A DNA stretch of 64,000 bases. Source: Planctomycetota bacterium. GTDB lineage: Bacteria > Planctomycetota > Planctomycetia > Pirellulales > Lacipirellulaceae. This document shows, in pieces, positions 1 through 9,365 of the stretch. The first letter of the stretch is position 1, and each line of letters begins with the position of its first letter. The notes below the pieces were generated by a model. That model ran no database searches, was not told the origin of the DNA, and saw only the letters and a list, made by a program, of their open reading frames with translations. The translations under genes were made by a program, and so were the position numbers. The stretch is from positions 62,001-126,000 of the forward strand of contig JAJDEF010000020.1 of NCBI GenBank assembly GCA_029259945.1, written 5' to 3'.

Positions 1-106
1 TTTTAGTCTGATGAAATATTACGTTACTCGAGATTTTTATCGCTTCTTTTTCTTTGCGCCTTCGCGCCTTTGCGAGAGGCCGATTCGCCTTTTCTCCTGC
101 AAATGG

Positions 107-1708
107 TTACAACCCATCCAACAGGTGGTGCTGATAAATGGGCAAATGTCGGTAATAAACCTCCAGCATATACGTCGACAAGCACGTAACAAACAGCCGT
201 CCACCCTCGGCACCCCATTCATCACCCCTAGGATCCCAACTGCCGCGTTCTTTTCCATCGCGAACTTGGTGCTGCGGAATCTCTTCACGCATCACACGGT
301 TCCAAGCCCTCCAATGCTTACCTTCCATGTGATGGCAAACTTGAGTGGCGTAGTACCAATAATAGACATTGCGTTCACCCCCTTTCCAAGTCGGAGGATT
401 CTCGAGCAGAATATCAACGCCTCGGTGGAGCCGACGATTAGAACGCGACCAACCCAGATACTGCCGACACAATAATCCCTCTGCCGTCATGGCCAATCTG
501 GCAGATTGAGTTCCTTGATAAGCATATTGGCTACCGCCATCTCGCGCGACCGAGTCGATGTAACCACTGACTCGGTCGAAGGTCGGGCTGGGTACCTCTA
601 AACCGGCCATCTTGGCGCTTTGCAGAGCCATCACAAACCAACCCGTCACCGAAAGATCGTTGCCCTGCCCAGGAAAATATCGCCAACCACCTTCGGGCGT
701 CTGAATTTTGACACAATAGTCGATTGCCTGTTGCGCAGGCTCGTGATATTGCGATGCACCTGTCATTCCATACAACTCGCAGAGCGCGATCGTGCACATT
801 GCTTGGGTGTAGAGTTGATCGTGGCTCCGACCCCCGTCGAAAAAGCGGCCATTCTCATCTTCTTTTTCCAGCAAACTTCTCCAACCTCGACGGACAACTT
901 TGGTAAAGGGCTCTAGGTGGTCGCCCTGCGACGTATAACCCGCTCCCTGAAAAGCAAGGAGCGCCATGGCGGTCGCCGCTAGTTGATTTTCTCTGCGGGC
1001 ACCATCTGAATATTTGCCGCTCAAACTCCATAAACCGTGACGCTCTTGGTTGCGCGCCAGCCACTTGAGTGCTTCGAGCACTGCCTGCTGGGTAGCCCCG
1101 GTGCCGCCGTAAGCGCTTAATAGCGCATGCTGCATACCCTTCTCACGGCCAGAAAGTGCCTGGCGAATCGTCGCGATTGGCTCGACCACCGGTTGGCTTA
1201 CGATCGGCGATTTAATCACCGTGGGTGGGGTTACCAGCGTTTCCTCAAACTGAGGAACTTCTTGCGCCGTCATGGCGGTTTCAATATCTTGCGAAGCAAA
1301 ATCTAACGGCAGATCAAGATCGTTTCCCGAAAAATCCTCTCCCAAATCATCGTGATAATCAAACTGCAACAAAATTTCTTCGGCCCGCTCTGGCACGACA
1401 AACAATAATCCAAGAACGATGACCGCAATCATGTGCAGCACTGCACTTAGCAACCAAGGGGGCGCTTCAATCACCATGTCGCTTAACGAAACGAGCGGCG
1501 GAAGCCCATCTCGATCGTTGACTCGATCAGCCAAACCCATATCGTCCGGGCCCAATCCCAAGCCCACATCGCTAGGTGTAGTGTTAGAAGCAGTCCGCGG
1601 CATGACCGGCAGGGGCGGAGGATTAGCGCCCACCGGCAGCGCGTCTGTCGAATCGCGCGCAGCCGAAAGTCCGTCGCCAGCCGAAAAGCCAGGCTCGGTG
1701 CTAGACAT
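107..1708 (-). CDS. Membrane-anchored prenyltransferase/squalene-cyclase repeat protein
   Basis: The product is about 533 residues. It has a Pro/Gly-rich N-terminal region, one hydrophobic segment (WLLSAVLHMIAVIVLGLLF, roughly residues 84-102), an acidic linker, and a C-terminal half built of alpha-toroid repeats with recurrent QTPEGGW and GxGGTGATQQAVLEALKWL-like units. Such repeats belong to the prenyltransferase/squalene oxidase superfamily. In planctomycetes, proteins with this layout are common and their function is unknown; I see no catalytic DxDD motif of cyclases. The ATG at 1708 is preferred because GGAGA lies 8 nt upstream; an in-frame TTG at 1780 would add 24 residues. It could be a surface scaffold rather than an enzyme. 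The family call is firm, the function open. Confidence 0.8.
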   Translation of the reverse strand: MSSTEPGFSAGDGLSAARDSTDALPVGANPPPLPVMPRTASNTTPSDVGLGLGPDDMGLADRVNDRDGLPPLVSLSDMVIEAPPWLLSAVLHMIAVIVLGLLFVVPERAEEILLQFDYHDDLGEDFSGNDLDLPLDFASQDIETAMTAQEVPQFEETLVTPPTVIKSPIVSQPVVEPIATIRQALSGREKGMQHALLSAYGGTGATQQAVLEALKWLARNQERHGLWSLSGKYSDGARRENQLAATAMALLAFQGAGYTSQGDHLEPFTKVVRRGWRSLLEKEDENGRFFDGGRSHDQLYTQAMCTIALCELYGMTGASQYHEPAQQAIDYCVKIQTPEGGWRYFPGQGNDLSVTGWFVMALQSAKMAGLEVPSPTFDRVSGYIDSVARDGGSQYAYQGTQSARLAMTAEGLLCRQYLGWSRSNRRLHRGVDILLENPPTWKGGERNVYYWYYATQVCHHMEGKHWRAWNRVMREEIPQHQVRDGKERGSWDPRGDEWGAEGGRLFVTCLSTYMLEVYYRHLPIYQHHLLDGL

Positions 1709-2132
1709 GCTGATTTCTCCGTTCCGTGCAAACGCAATGGGCAGCTGCCACACCGCATCCTCAGTTCCATACGTTTGCAATCTCGCAGACGAGAACCGAA
1801 TTGCCCCGTCTGCCTCATCTCAAGTATATCTGTGGCCCAAGATACCGGCAAGAAACATAACAGGAGCTCTGTAGCTGTATCGGCGAAAAAAGAGGCTCCG
1901 AATGGTCCTATTGCAGACCCTCAAATCGAGATCGTGCTGGAATACTCACTTTCGAGTCCTGGAACTCCTGTCTGGGCGAACTCTACGGGCACCGCAGAGT
2001 TCGCCTCATGAGCGATGCCTTCACTGGCCGACGAAAGAGGCTCACACAGATCGGCTCCTAGATGTTGTAATATCAACTTTTTTGAAGCCACTTGCCGAAC
2101 TAGGGGTACTGTTGATAAGATCAGTCGCATGA
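1709..2132. other. Gene-free stretch with one strong hairpin
   Basis: No convincing coding frame is seen here. It holds a perfect 10-bp inverted repeat (1975-1984 GGCGAACTCT with 1996-2005) around an 11-nt loop. The repeat lacks a T-tract, so it is not a clear intrinsic terminator. The right end carries the presumed promoter of the initiator tRNA. Confidence 0.5.
2092..2121 (+). promoter_or_regulatory. Possible promoter of the initiator tRNA
   Basis: TTGCCG at 2092-2097 and TAAGAT at 2116-2121 are separated by 18 bp, and the tRNA 5' end follows 12 nt after the -10 box. This is the expected position for a sigma-70-type tRNA promoter. The match is by eye only. Confidence 0.35.
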
Positions 2133-2236
<104 letters not shown>

Positions 2237-2280
2237 TAGGTTACCTGCCAGTGGTTGGCAGTGCGGCTCAGAATTAACGC

Positions 2281-2336
2281 AAAGGGGGAATGCTAAGGGG
2301 GAACCCTGGCACCACATCCCCCTTTGGCTTTTTTTG
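2281..2336 (+). terminator. Hairpin plus T-tract between tRNA and integrase
   Basis: AAAGGGGGA at 2281-2289 pairs perfectly with 2317-2325 and is followed by seven T at 2330-2336. A smaller stem (CTGCCA/TGGCAG) precedes it near 2246-2262. It looks like an intrinsic terminator that could stop tRNA transcripts from reading into the integrase gene. The loop is long (27 nt), so strength is uncertain. Confidence 0.5.
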
Positions 2337-2351
2337 AGCAGGGGATCGCAC

Positions 2352-3605
2352 ATGCCACGTCTCTTTCATCGGCCACCCAAATATCGGCTCCACAAGAGCA
2401 CGAATCAGGCCATCGTTTCATTCAACGGACAGAAAATCCATCTCGGGCCGTATGGCTCAGCGAGAAGCCACCAGAAGTATCAGGACATCCTGAAACAGTG
2501 GCAGTCTGAGCGGCACCAGCAAGAAAAGCCAGGCGGCCAGGAGTCTCGCCAGCAGGCCCTTGCCGATGCCATTACTCCTTCCAGCTTACGGCAAAAACGC
2601 CTGCATGGGCTAACCGCCACCATCGACGAACTGGTGCTGGTCTATCGTCGCCATACCTACGAGTATTATCGCAAGAACGGCGAGGTGACCCGTGAAGCGA
2701 AAATCATTGATGAAGTCATTCGCGTTCTGCGAAAGAAGCACGGCAAGGAACCAATTGAAGAATTTGGCCCGACAGCTTTGAGTGAGTTGCGGGAGCAAAT
2801 GATCGATGATCTCGATTGGTCGCGGCAATATATCAACAAGCAGGTGCCCAGAATTGTCGGAATGTTTAAGTGGGCGGTAGGAAAAGAAATTTGTTCACCT
2901 ACGGTCGTCATGGCTTTGAAGCAATTGCCCGGCCTGAAAAAGGGACGGAGTAGGGCACGCGAAACAGCCGGAGTGACTTTCGTAGAGGATGCGATTGTTG
3001 AAGCGACTTTGCCCCATGTTCCCGAAGTGATTGCGGACATGGTTCGCCTGCAACGGCTTACCGGAGCAAGGCCGGGGGAAATCTGCACGCTGCGTCCCGG
3101 TGACATCGATCGTTCTGGCAAGGTCTGGCTCTACATCCCCAGGGAGCACAAGACCGAGCATCACGACAAGAGCCGTATGATCGCTATGGGACCACAGGCC
3201 CAGGCAATTCTGTTGCCCTATCTGGTACGGCACGAAGAGAGCTATTGCTTTTCGCCTGTAGAATCTGAGGAACGTCGTCGCCGCAAGGCTCAGGAAAACC
3301 GTAAGACGCCGCTGTCTTGCGGCAATCGGAGAGGGACTAACCGGGTAGCCAACCCTAAAAGAAAGTTCTCTGATTGTTATTCTGTTGCTTCCTATCGCCA
3401 CGCTATCCAGCGAGTTTGCAAGAAGCAAGAAATCGAAAAATGGTCGCCCAATCAACTGCGGCATTCAGCCGCTACGCAGATTCGTAAGAAATTTGGGTTG
3501 GAGGCGGCTCAAGTGGTTTGTGGGCATCAGTCCGCTGATGTGACGCAAGTTTATGCAGAGCGTGATATGGAGTTGGCTTTGCGGGTTGCTCAGGAAGTTG
3601 GGTGA
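2352..3605 (+). CDS. int: Tyrosine recombinase / integrase of the element
   Basis: This 417-residue protein would catalyse site-specific integration and excision at the tRNA-fMet attachment site. The catalytic set is visible: first Arg in LTGARPGEI, a HxxR-type box read here as N-Q-L-R followed by HSAAT, the second His in VCGHQSADVT, and the nucleophile Tyr in VTQVYAERD. The N-terminal basic part (PRLFHRPPKYRLHKS) is typical of planctomycete integrases. The first position of the HxxR box is Asn instead of His, a tolerated variation. ATG at 2352 is chosen because AGGGG lies 7 nt upstream; an in-frame upstream start at 2220 would run through the att region. Position next to attL supports its role. 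Confidence 0.92.
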   Translation: MPRLFHRPPKYRLHKSTNQAIVSFNGQKIHLGPYGSARSHQKYQDILKQWQSERHQQEKPGGQESRQQALADAITPSSLRQKRLHGLTATIDELVLVYRRHTYEYYRKNGEVTREAKIIDEVIRVLRKKHGKEPIEEFGPTALSELREQMIDDLDWSRQYINKQVPRIVGMFKWAVGKEICSPTVVMALKQLPGLKKGRSRARETAGVTFVEDAIVEATLPHVPEVIADMVRLQRLTGARPGEICTLRPGDIDRSGKVWLYIPREHKTEHHDKSRMIAMGPQAQAILLPYLVRHEESYCFSPVESEERRRRKAQENRKTPLSCGNRRGTNRVANPKRKFSDCYSVASYRHAIQRVCKKQEIEKWSPNQLRHSAATQIRKKFGLEAAQVVCGHQSADVTQVYAERDMELALRVAQEVG

Positions 3606-3858
3606 ACTACCAGATAAAGGTCTTATGCTATTTCGGAGCCCTAGGGCCTTAAAGCAGGTTGCGGGGCTCTAGTTTCATTTTGGCTTTTAGCTTCAAACCC
3701 AAACTTCTTGCGAATATCCTAGTGGGTCGGAATATCGGCGGAAATAGCATACAATCTTCGTTAACTCCTATTATCTATTTTCCGTTTCCAGCTGAAGTGG
3801 TTCGTTGAAACATTTCTATTAAGCGTCACGTCAACAAATCTTTAGGGTCTTGTGTCCC

Positions 3859-6000
3859 GTGCAAAAAGCATTTGAATTTGAAAAGGTACCATTTCGGATT
3901 CATCCGAGGGTATTTGCTGCCCTGGGTGCCGACTTGGTTACTAACGACGTTGTAGCCGTCATTGAATTAGTGAAAAACTCATACGATGCTTTTGCAGCAA
4001 ATTGTTGGATTCGATTTGGCAGAGGCGAAGATGGTGGGCTGTATCTGGAGATTGAAGATGATGGGCAAGGCATGACCCGTGACATCATTGAAAATGTTTG
4101 GGCAGTTGTCGCGACACCCAACAAGCTTGATAATCCAAAAGCACAATTCGGGAGAAAACAACGCCGAGTTGTTGGCGAAAAAGGGCTTGGACGTTTGTCC
4201 GTTGCGAGACTTGGCGCGAGTCTGGAGATGGTAACTCAGTCAAAAAACGATTCGTGCTGGCAGGTAAGCGTAGATTGGAATGTTTTAGCAAGTGAGTCGG
4301 AATTGTCGGACTGTTTTGTTGGTGTTCGCACATTTCAGGATTCGTCACCGTTCAAGAAAACAGGAACACGAATTCGTATCCATGATCTATACAACGCGTG
4401 GGATGAGCCTACGATTGCAGATCTTGAAGACAATCTTGCACGGTTGATATCACCATTCAAAGACGTGGCAGACTTTCGATTGATGCTGTCGTCGCCAGAC
4501 AGCGGCGAATCTCAGACTGTGCAAGTCGAGTCGCCCGAATTCTTGTCTAAGCCAAAGTATCTAATAGAGGGTGAGGTTGATGACGAAGGAAATGTCGATG
4601 CGACTTACCGATTTCGTCCTCTTGTCGGTGGCAAGCCACGTCAGAAAAAAACCTCAATGTCTTGGGAGCAAGTATTTGAATTGATTCAGGACAAACAACG
4701 GGTATCGTTTGATGCAAATGAATACCACTGCGGATCGTTTGAGTTTGAAATTCGTGCGTGGGATATGGCGCCCGGTGACACGGAGGAAATTGCCAGCAAG
4801 TTCAACTTCCAAAAGTCTCGAATTCGGAAAGCCATTCGTGTACATAAGGGAGTCTCCGTTTATCGTGACGACGTCCTCGTGCTTCCGAAATCCGACGACG
4901 CACGTGATTGGCTGGGACTTGACCTACGCCGTGTTAGCAAAGTCGGAAACAGAATGAGTACGAGTCAAATCGTCGGCTATGTTGCTATCACCGCGAAAAA
5001 GAATCCCGGAATCGTGGACACGAGTGATCGTGAAAGGCTTGTATCAAATCTTGAAGTGGCTGAATTCCAAGAGGCCTTAAAGTCGATTATTGGCCTCTTG
5101 GAAGTTGAACGCTTGCAAGATCGCCATGCAGATGAAGAAAAAGAAGAGCCGATGCAGGAGTTGTTCGATCAGCTTTCGGCGGAAGACTTGATTGCCGAAG
5201 TTATCGCCTTGGCTGAAGAAGGCGCCGAAGCATCCGAGGCCGTGCCGTTGTTGACAGCCTTCAACAAATCCCTCGACAAAGCTCGCCGTACCATCCAGGA
5301 ACGCTTTGTGCACTATAGCCGCATGGCAACTGTCGGAACGATCGCACAGATGCTGGTTCATGAGATTCGTAACCGGACGACCGCATTCGGTGAGTTCCTA
5401 GAAATAGTGAAGAGCCGTTTCGGTCCGTTGAAAGATCAAACAGTAAAACGTGAATATCTTAGTGCTGATGAATCGGTTACTGCCTTGGAACGACTTGCAG
5501 ACACGTTCTCTCCGCTAGCAAGCCGCTCATTTCGTCGACGCAAGCGAGACTCTATTGTTGAGGAACGCATCGGAAAGTGTGTTGTACTGAATGAAACGGA
5601 GCTCGATCGCAAAGGAATTGAAATATCTTATCCAAAGACGAGCACAAAAGTTGCTGTCGACCCTGGCGAGCTTGATGCTGTGATTTTGAATTTGCTTTCC
5701 AACGCCGTGTTCTGGCTTGGCGACACAGAGAAAGATGAACGCTATATCGAGTTCAAGCTTTCTACTATCAACAATGGCAACCGCGTTCGCGTTTGGGTTC
5801 ATGACAGCGGCAGCGGTGTGGACGAAAAGGACGTAGAGAAGATTTTTCGCCCTGGTGTTACTCGGAAACCGGGTGGCATTGGCATGGGGCTGACTGTTGC
5901 ATCAGAAATCGTTTCGGAATACGGCGGTCGGATGACATCAAAATACCCTGGAACGCATGGTGGTGCGTCGTTTGCGTTTGACTTACCTGTAAAGAAATAG
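3859..6000 (+). CDS. Double-GHKL sensor histidine kinase (Hsp90/MORC-like N-terminus)
   Basis: A soluble protein of about 713 residues with two ATPase modules of the GHKL fold. The first, near the N-terminus, has the N-box ELVKNSYDA, the G1 box EDDGQGM and the G2 box GEKGLGRLS, as in Hsp90/MORC-type ATPases. The second is a sensor-kinase unit: H-box VHEIRN (phosphoacceptor His near residue 501), N-box NLLSNAV, DSGSGV and GGIGMGL. No membrane or PAS segment is seen, so it would sense something in the cytoplasm. It is followed 15 bp later by a receiver protein and then a DNA methylase, implying a phosphorelay linked to DNA modification or defence. The GTG at 3859 has AGGG 11 nt upstream; a TTG at 3850 is an alternative. 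Confidence 0.82.
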   Translation: MQKAFEFEKVPFRIHPRVFAALGADLVTNDVVAVIELVKNSYDAFAANCWIRFGRGEDGGLYLEIEDDGQGMTRDIIENVWAVVATPNKLDNPKAQFGRKQRRVVGEKGLGRLSVARLGASLEMVTQSKNDSCWQVSVDWNVLASESELSDCFVGVRTFQDSSPFKKTGTRIRIHDLYNAWDEPTIADLEDNLARLISPFKDVADFRLMLSSPDSGESQTVQVESPEFLSKPKYLIEGEVDDEGNVDATYRFRPLVGGKPRQKKTSMSWEQVFELIQDKQRVSFDANEYHCGSFEFEIRAWDMAPGDTEEIASKFNFQKSRIRKAIRVHKGVSVYRDDVLVLPKSDDARDWLGLDLRRVSKVGNRMSTSQIVGYVAITAKKNPGIVDTSDRERLVSNLEVAEFQEALKSIIGLLEVERLQDRHADEEKEEPMQELFDQLSAEDLIAEVIALAEEGAEASEAVPLLTAFNKSLDKARRTIQERFVHYSRMATVGTIAQMLVHEIRNRTTAFGEFLEIVKSRFGPLKDQTVKREYLSADESVTALERLADTFSPLASRSFRRRKRDSIVEERIGKCVVLNETELDRKGIEISYPKTSTKVAVDPGELDAVILNLLSNAVFWLGDTEKDERYIEFKLSTINNGNRVRVWVHDSGSGVDEKDVEKIFRPGVTRKPGGIGMGLTVASEIVSEYGGRMTSKYPGTHGGASFAFDLPVKK

Positions 6001-6015
6001 CAGCGCGGAGAAGCA

Positions 6016-7140
6016 ATGATACAGCTCTTGTTTGTAGAAGATGATGAGCGGGCGATTCAACATGCGCGTCGGAAGGTTGAAGATCAGCACCAGGATATAT
6101 CTTGCGTTGTAAAGAACTTTGATGATGCCGGTAGCTGGATCGCAGCTAATTCTCCAGACATCATCAGTCTTGATTTGCTTAATGGTGGCCTCTCTGGTGA
6201 GGCGAGTGTGTCTGGACAGGCAATCTACGAATCTATTTGGCAAGACCATTTTTGCCCGGTAATTATTTATTCGGCGCAGCCAGATGCAAAAGAAGATGAA
6301 CGGCCAAATCACCCTTTTTTGGAGACTATCAAGAAAGGTACAGGTAGCCCTGATAGATTTTCGCAAGCGGTCAATGCATTTCGTCCGCACATAGATGCCC
6401 TTCGAGTAGCCGAGACTCAAGTACGTCGTGAGTTTTCTATCGCCATGCGAGAGCTCGCCCCAAGCGTCTTTGAGCAAGTTGAAATACCGGAAGAACGACA
6501 ACGTATCATCACTCGTTCGGGCCGCAGGCGGCTTGCTGCACAAATGGACGACTTTTCTGATTACGAAGGCGACGACGCCAAGCGACTTGCGCCTTGGGAG
6601 CACTACCTATGTCCACCCGTGGCCGAAGACTTGTTGCTTGGTGATATTTTGAGGGCCAAAGAATCAGATGCGACACAGCCAGTCGCTTTCCGGATTGTCT
6701 TGACGCCCTCGTGTGATCTCGTGGCGGCAGGTCAAAGAACACCGAAAGTATCGAATGTACTGACTGCGAAATGTATCGACATGAAAACGGCTTTGTCGAA
6801 AGCGGGTATGCAATTGAATAGAGAAACTCGTAATGACGATACCAAGCTTAGTGAGTACAAAAAAGGCCTCTCATCAGCTTTGAGTCAAGCGTTTGTACGT
6901 AGCATCGTGCCGTTCCCAAAATTTGCAAACTTGATCCCAACAATGGCCGCCGATTTGCGGCAACTTGAGCTGATCTCGTTTGACAGAGTTGGCGAAGAAT
7001 CAGAGTTTGTGCGGGTCGCGTCTATCGACAGTCCATTTCGCGAACTGATTTCGTGGGCGTACATGCAAACAGGTTGTCGTCCCGGTCTGCCTGATCGGAA
7101 CCTTGATGACTGGTGCGATGAAATTGTAAGCCTGTATTGA
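6016..7140 (+). CDS. Response-regulator receiver fused to an unknown C-terminal domain
   Basis: Residues 1-110 form a receiver domain: acidic triad E8-D9-D10, phosphoacceptor D53 in IISLDLLNG, the Ser/Thr position S86 in VIIYSAQ, and the conserved Lys in ETIKKG. The remaining 260 residues contain a P-S-C-D-L segment and end with FRELISWAYMQTGCRPGLPD; I do not recognise them as a DNA-binding output domain or a nuclease. GGAG lies 8 nt before the ATG. The gene sits between a GHKL sensor kinase and a C5-methylase with 15- and 17-bp gaps, so it is very likely the kinase's partner. The C-terminal part is the candidate effector. Confidence 0.75.
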   Translation: MIQLLFVEDDERAIQHARRKVEDQHQDISCVVKNFDDAGSWIAANSPDIISLDLLNGGLSGEASVSGQAIYESIWQDHFCPVIIYSAQPDAKEDERPNHPFLETIKKGTGSPDRFSQAVNAFRPHIDALRVAETQVRREFSIAMRELAPSVFEQVEIPEERQRIITRSGRRRLAAQMDDFSDYEGDDAKRLAPWEHYLCPPVAEDLLLGDILRAKESDATQPVAFRIVLTPSCDLVAAGQRTPKVSNVLTAKCIDMKTALSKAGMQLNRETRNDDTKLSEYKKGLSSALSQAFVRSIVPFPKFANLIPTMAADLRQLELISFDRVGEESEFVRVASIDSPFRELISWAYMQTGCRPGLPDRNLDDWCDEIVSLY

Positions 7141-7157
7141 GATTATTCTGAAACAAG

Positions 7158-8177
7158 ATGAAAGCGATCGACTTTTTCTGCGGAGCGGGGGGGCTGACTC
7201 GCGGTTTATTGGATGCGGGCATCGATGTTGTTGCAGGGTTTGATATCGACAGTGAGTGTCAAGAGACCTATGAACATAACAACGAGGCATCCTTTCACTC
7301 CATTGACGTTCGAGAACTCGACATTAAAAAGCTCAAGTCGCTTTCGAGGATACGGAGTTTCAACAATGTCTTGTTCGCCGGATGTGCTCCCTGCCAGCCG
7401 TTCAGCCAGCAACGCAAATCAGCTGCGACACACCAAAGCACAACGTTGCTAAGTGAGTTCGGTCGGCTGGTTGAAGAAGCACTGCCGCGGGCTGTGATGA
7501 TTGAAAATGTTCCTGGCATGGCTAGGATTAAAGGCTACAGCACGTTCAAGCGGTTTCTGTCACTGCTTGAACACTGCGGCTACGATTTTGACTACGATGT
7601 TTTGGACGCGAAGCGATTTGGCGTTCCTCAAACAAGACGCCGACTAGTTCTCATAGCGGTGCGTGACTCGGCTGCATCTATTCCCGATCCAACTCATGGC
7701 AATGGGAAGCGAGTTTTCCGAACTGTTTGGGATGCAATCTCGCACTTCCCTGAGATATCTGCCGGCGATTCTCATCACAGGGTAGCGAACCACGTTACAG
7801 CGAGCATCACCGACGTAAATCTGGAGCGACTCGCGCATACACCACCAGACGGCGGTGGCAGACGAGACTGGCCAATGCGGCTTCAGCTCATGTGCCATAA
7901 AAACGGTTACGAAGGCCATACCGATGTTTACGGACGGATGTACTGGGACGAACCAGCCCCGACGCTCACCGCCCGTTGCAATAGTATTTCCAACGGAAGA
8001 TACGGTCATCCAGAACAAAACCGCGCGATCTCTTTACGTGAGGCTGCCGCGTTACAGTCTTTTCCGGATAACTACAAATTCTTCAGTTCCAATAAGCACA
8101 TCGCGCAACAAATTGGGAACGCGGTGCCAGTTCGTTTTGCAACTGCCTTAGGCAAGCATATCAAGAGGATCGCCTAG
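7158..8177 (+). CDS. dcm: DNA (cytosine-5-)-methyltransferase
   Basis: The 339-residue protein shows the ordered motifs of C5-cytosine methylases: motif I DFFCGAGGLTRG (AdoMet binding), motif IV with the catalytic Cys79 in A-P-C-Q-P-F, motif VI I-E-N-V-P-G, motif VIII Q-T-R-R-R, and motif X Q-I-G-N-A-V-P. The target-recognition region between VIII and IX is of normal size. It would methylate a short DNA target, which cannot be read from sequence. No Vsr-like or restriction endonuclease gene adjoins it. Instead it is the third gene of an operon with a GHKL kinase and a receiver protein. The symbol dcm names the family and does not imply the CCWGG target. Confidence 0.93.
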   Translation: MKAIDFFCGAGGLTRGLLDAGIDVVAGFDIDSECQETYEHNNEASFHSIDVRELDIKKLKSLSRIRSFNNVLFAGCAPCQPFSQQRKSAATHQSTTLLSEFGRLVEEALPRAVMIENVPGMARIKGYSTFKRFLSLLEHCGYDFDYDVLDAKRFGVPQTRRRLVLIAVRDSAASIPDPTHGNGKRVFRTVWDAISHFPEISAGDSHHRVANHVTASITDVNLERLAHTPPDGGGRRDWPMRLQLMCHKNGYEGHTDVYGRMYWDEPAPTLTARCNSISNGRYGHPEQNRAISLREAAALQSFPDNYKFFSSNKHIAQQIGNAVPVRFATALGKHIKRIA

Positions 8178-8324
8178 GCCTATGTTGCTGAGCGTGTAGA
8201 AAGAATTCCTGCTTGACGTACTTCCCTGCATCATGCAAGTTTCTGCCTAGCATCAACAATGATCGAAGGGCAGCCAGTGAGTAACTCAGTAGCAAAGACC
8301 GCCCGCCCTGCTAGGTAGGGTGGC

Positions 8325-9335
8325 GTGGAGAAGAAGGCAGCAAAGAAGAAGTACAACAAAAAGCCGCGACGTGACATCTACCAAGAAATCACCGATCGCA
8401 TTCTTGAACTTCTTGATAAGGGTGCCGTTCCTTGGCACAATCCAATCCGTCGTGGCACGGGGGATGGATGGCCAAAGAATCTTGACAGCCTAAAACGCTA
8501 CCGGGGCATCAATGTTTTTCTGTTAGCAATGCGTGCTTGGGAGAAAGGCTATGGGTCGGACTACTGGCTTACCTTTCGCCAAGCGACGAGCCAAGGCGGA
8601 AAGGTTCGCAAAGGCGAGAAATCTTCGCTCGTCACGTTCTGGAAGCTTTTCGACAAGAAGGACAAGCAAACAGGCGAAGAGGTCACTCTCCCGGTGCTTC
8701 GTCACTACAACGTCTTCAACGTTGAGCAATGCGAAGGAATCAAAATCCCTGACGCACCTGAGATAGACGAAAAGGCAACTCCGTTCATCCCGCTTGAGAA
8801 AGCTGATGCAATTGTGGAAGGCTACCGCAATGGACCAATAATTTCACATGCTGGCAGCCAAGCTCGATACCGACCGGCGGTTGATACGATCCTCATCCCC
8901 AGTCCAGAGCGGTTCGACAATCGAGAGAATTATTATGGAACCCTTTTTCATGAGCAAGTTCACGCAACGGGCCATTCCGATCGACTAGATCGTGGCCTTG
9001 ATCAAGAAAGCCCTCCGCCGTTTGGGTCTCCCGACTATTCCAAAGAAGAATTGATAGCCGAGATGGGGGCTGCGTTCCTCAATGCGGCTGCTGGCATCAG
9101 TCCGCCTACGATCGAGCAATCCGCCGCCTACATCAAGGGTTGGCAAAAGATTCTCAAAGGAGACAAGCGGCTTGTGGTGACCGCTGCCGGTGCTGCCCAA
9201 AAAGCGGCGGATTGGATACTTGGCGAGGACTTTTTTGTGGCCAGCGAAGGAGTAGGGGAAACAGGAAAACTACCGGTGTCAGATGCTCCTTTAGCTAACG
9301 AGAATGACCGCCCAACCCAGCTAGGACTGTTTTAG
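8325..9335 (+). CDS. ardC: ArdC-type antirestriction protein / zincin metallopeptidase
   Basis: The 336-residue product has an N-terminal single-stranded DNA-binding domain (DIYQEITDRILELLDKGAVPW, then PWxNP and YRGIN motifs) and a C-terminal metallopeptidase domain with H209-E-x-x-H213 and a later Glu in EELIAEMGAAF as third ligand. ArdC proteins are carried by conjugative plasmids and elements and protect incoming single-stranded DNA from host restriction. The start is GTG at 8325, with AGGG 4 nt upstream. It lies alone between the methylase operon and the toxin-antitoxin pair. Its presence fits transfer of this element by the MobF relaxase encoded further right. Confidence 0.9.
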   Translation: MEKKAAKKKYNKKPRRDIYQEITDRILELLDKGAVPWHNPIRRGTGDGWPKNLDSLKRYRGINVFLLAMRAWEKGYGSDYWLTFRQATSQGGKVRKGEKSSLVTFWKLFDKKDKQTGEEVTLPVLRHYNVFNVEQCEGIKIPDAPEIDEKATPFIPLEKADAIVEGYRNGPIISHAGSQARYRPAVDTILIPSPERFDNRENYYGTLFHEQVHATGHSDRLDRGLDQESPPPFGSPDYSKEELIAEMGAAFLNAAAGISPPTIEQSAAYIKGWQKILKGDKRLVVTAAGAAQKAADWILGEDFFVASEGVGETGKLPVSDAPLANENDRPTQLGLF

Positions 9336-9365
9336 GGCCTTTTTATGCCTGGAAATGAGGAAAAC

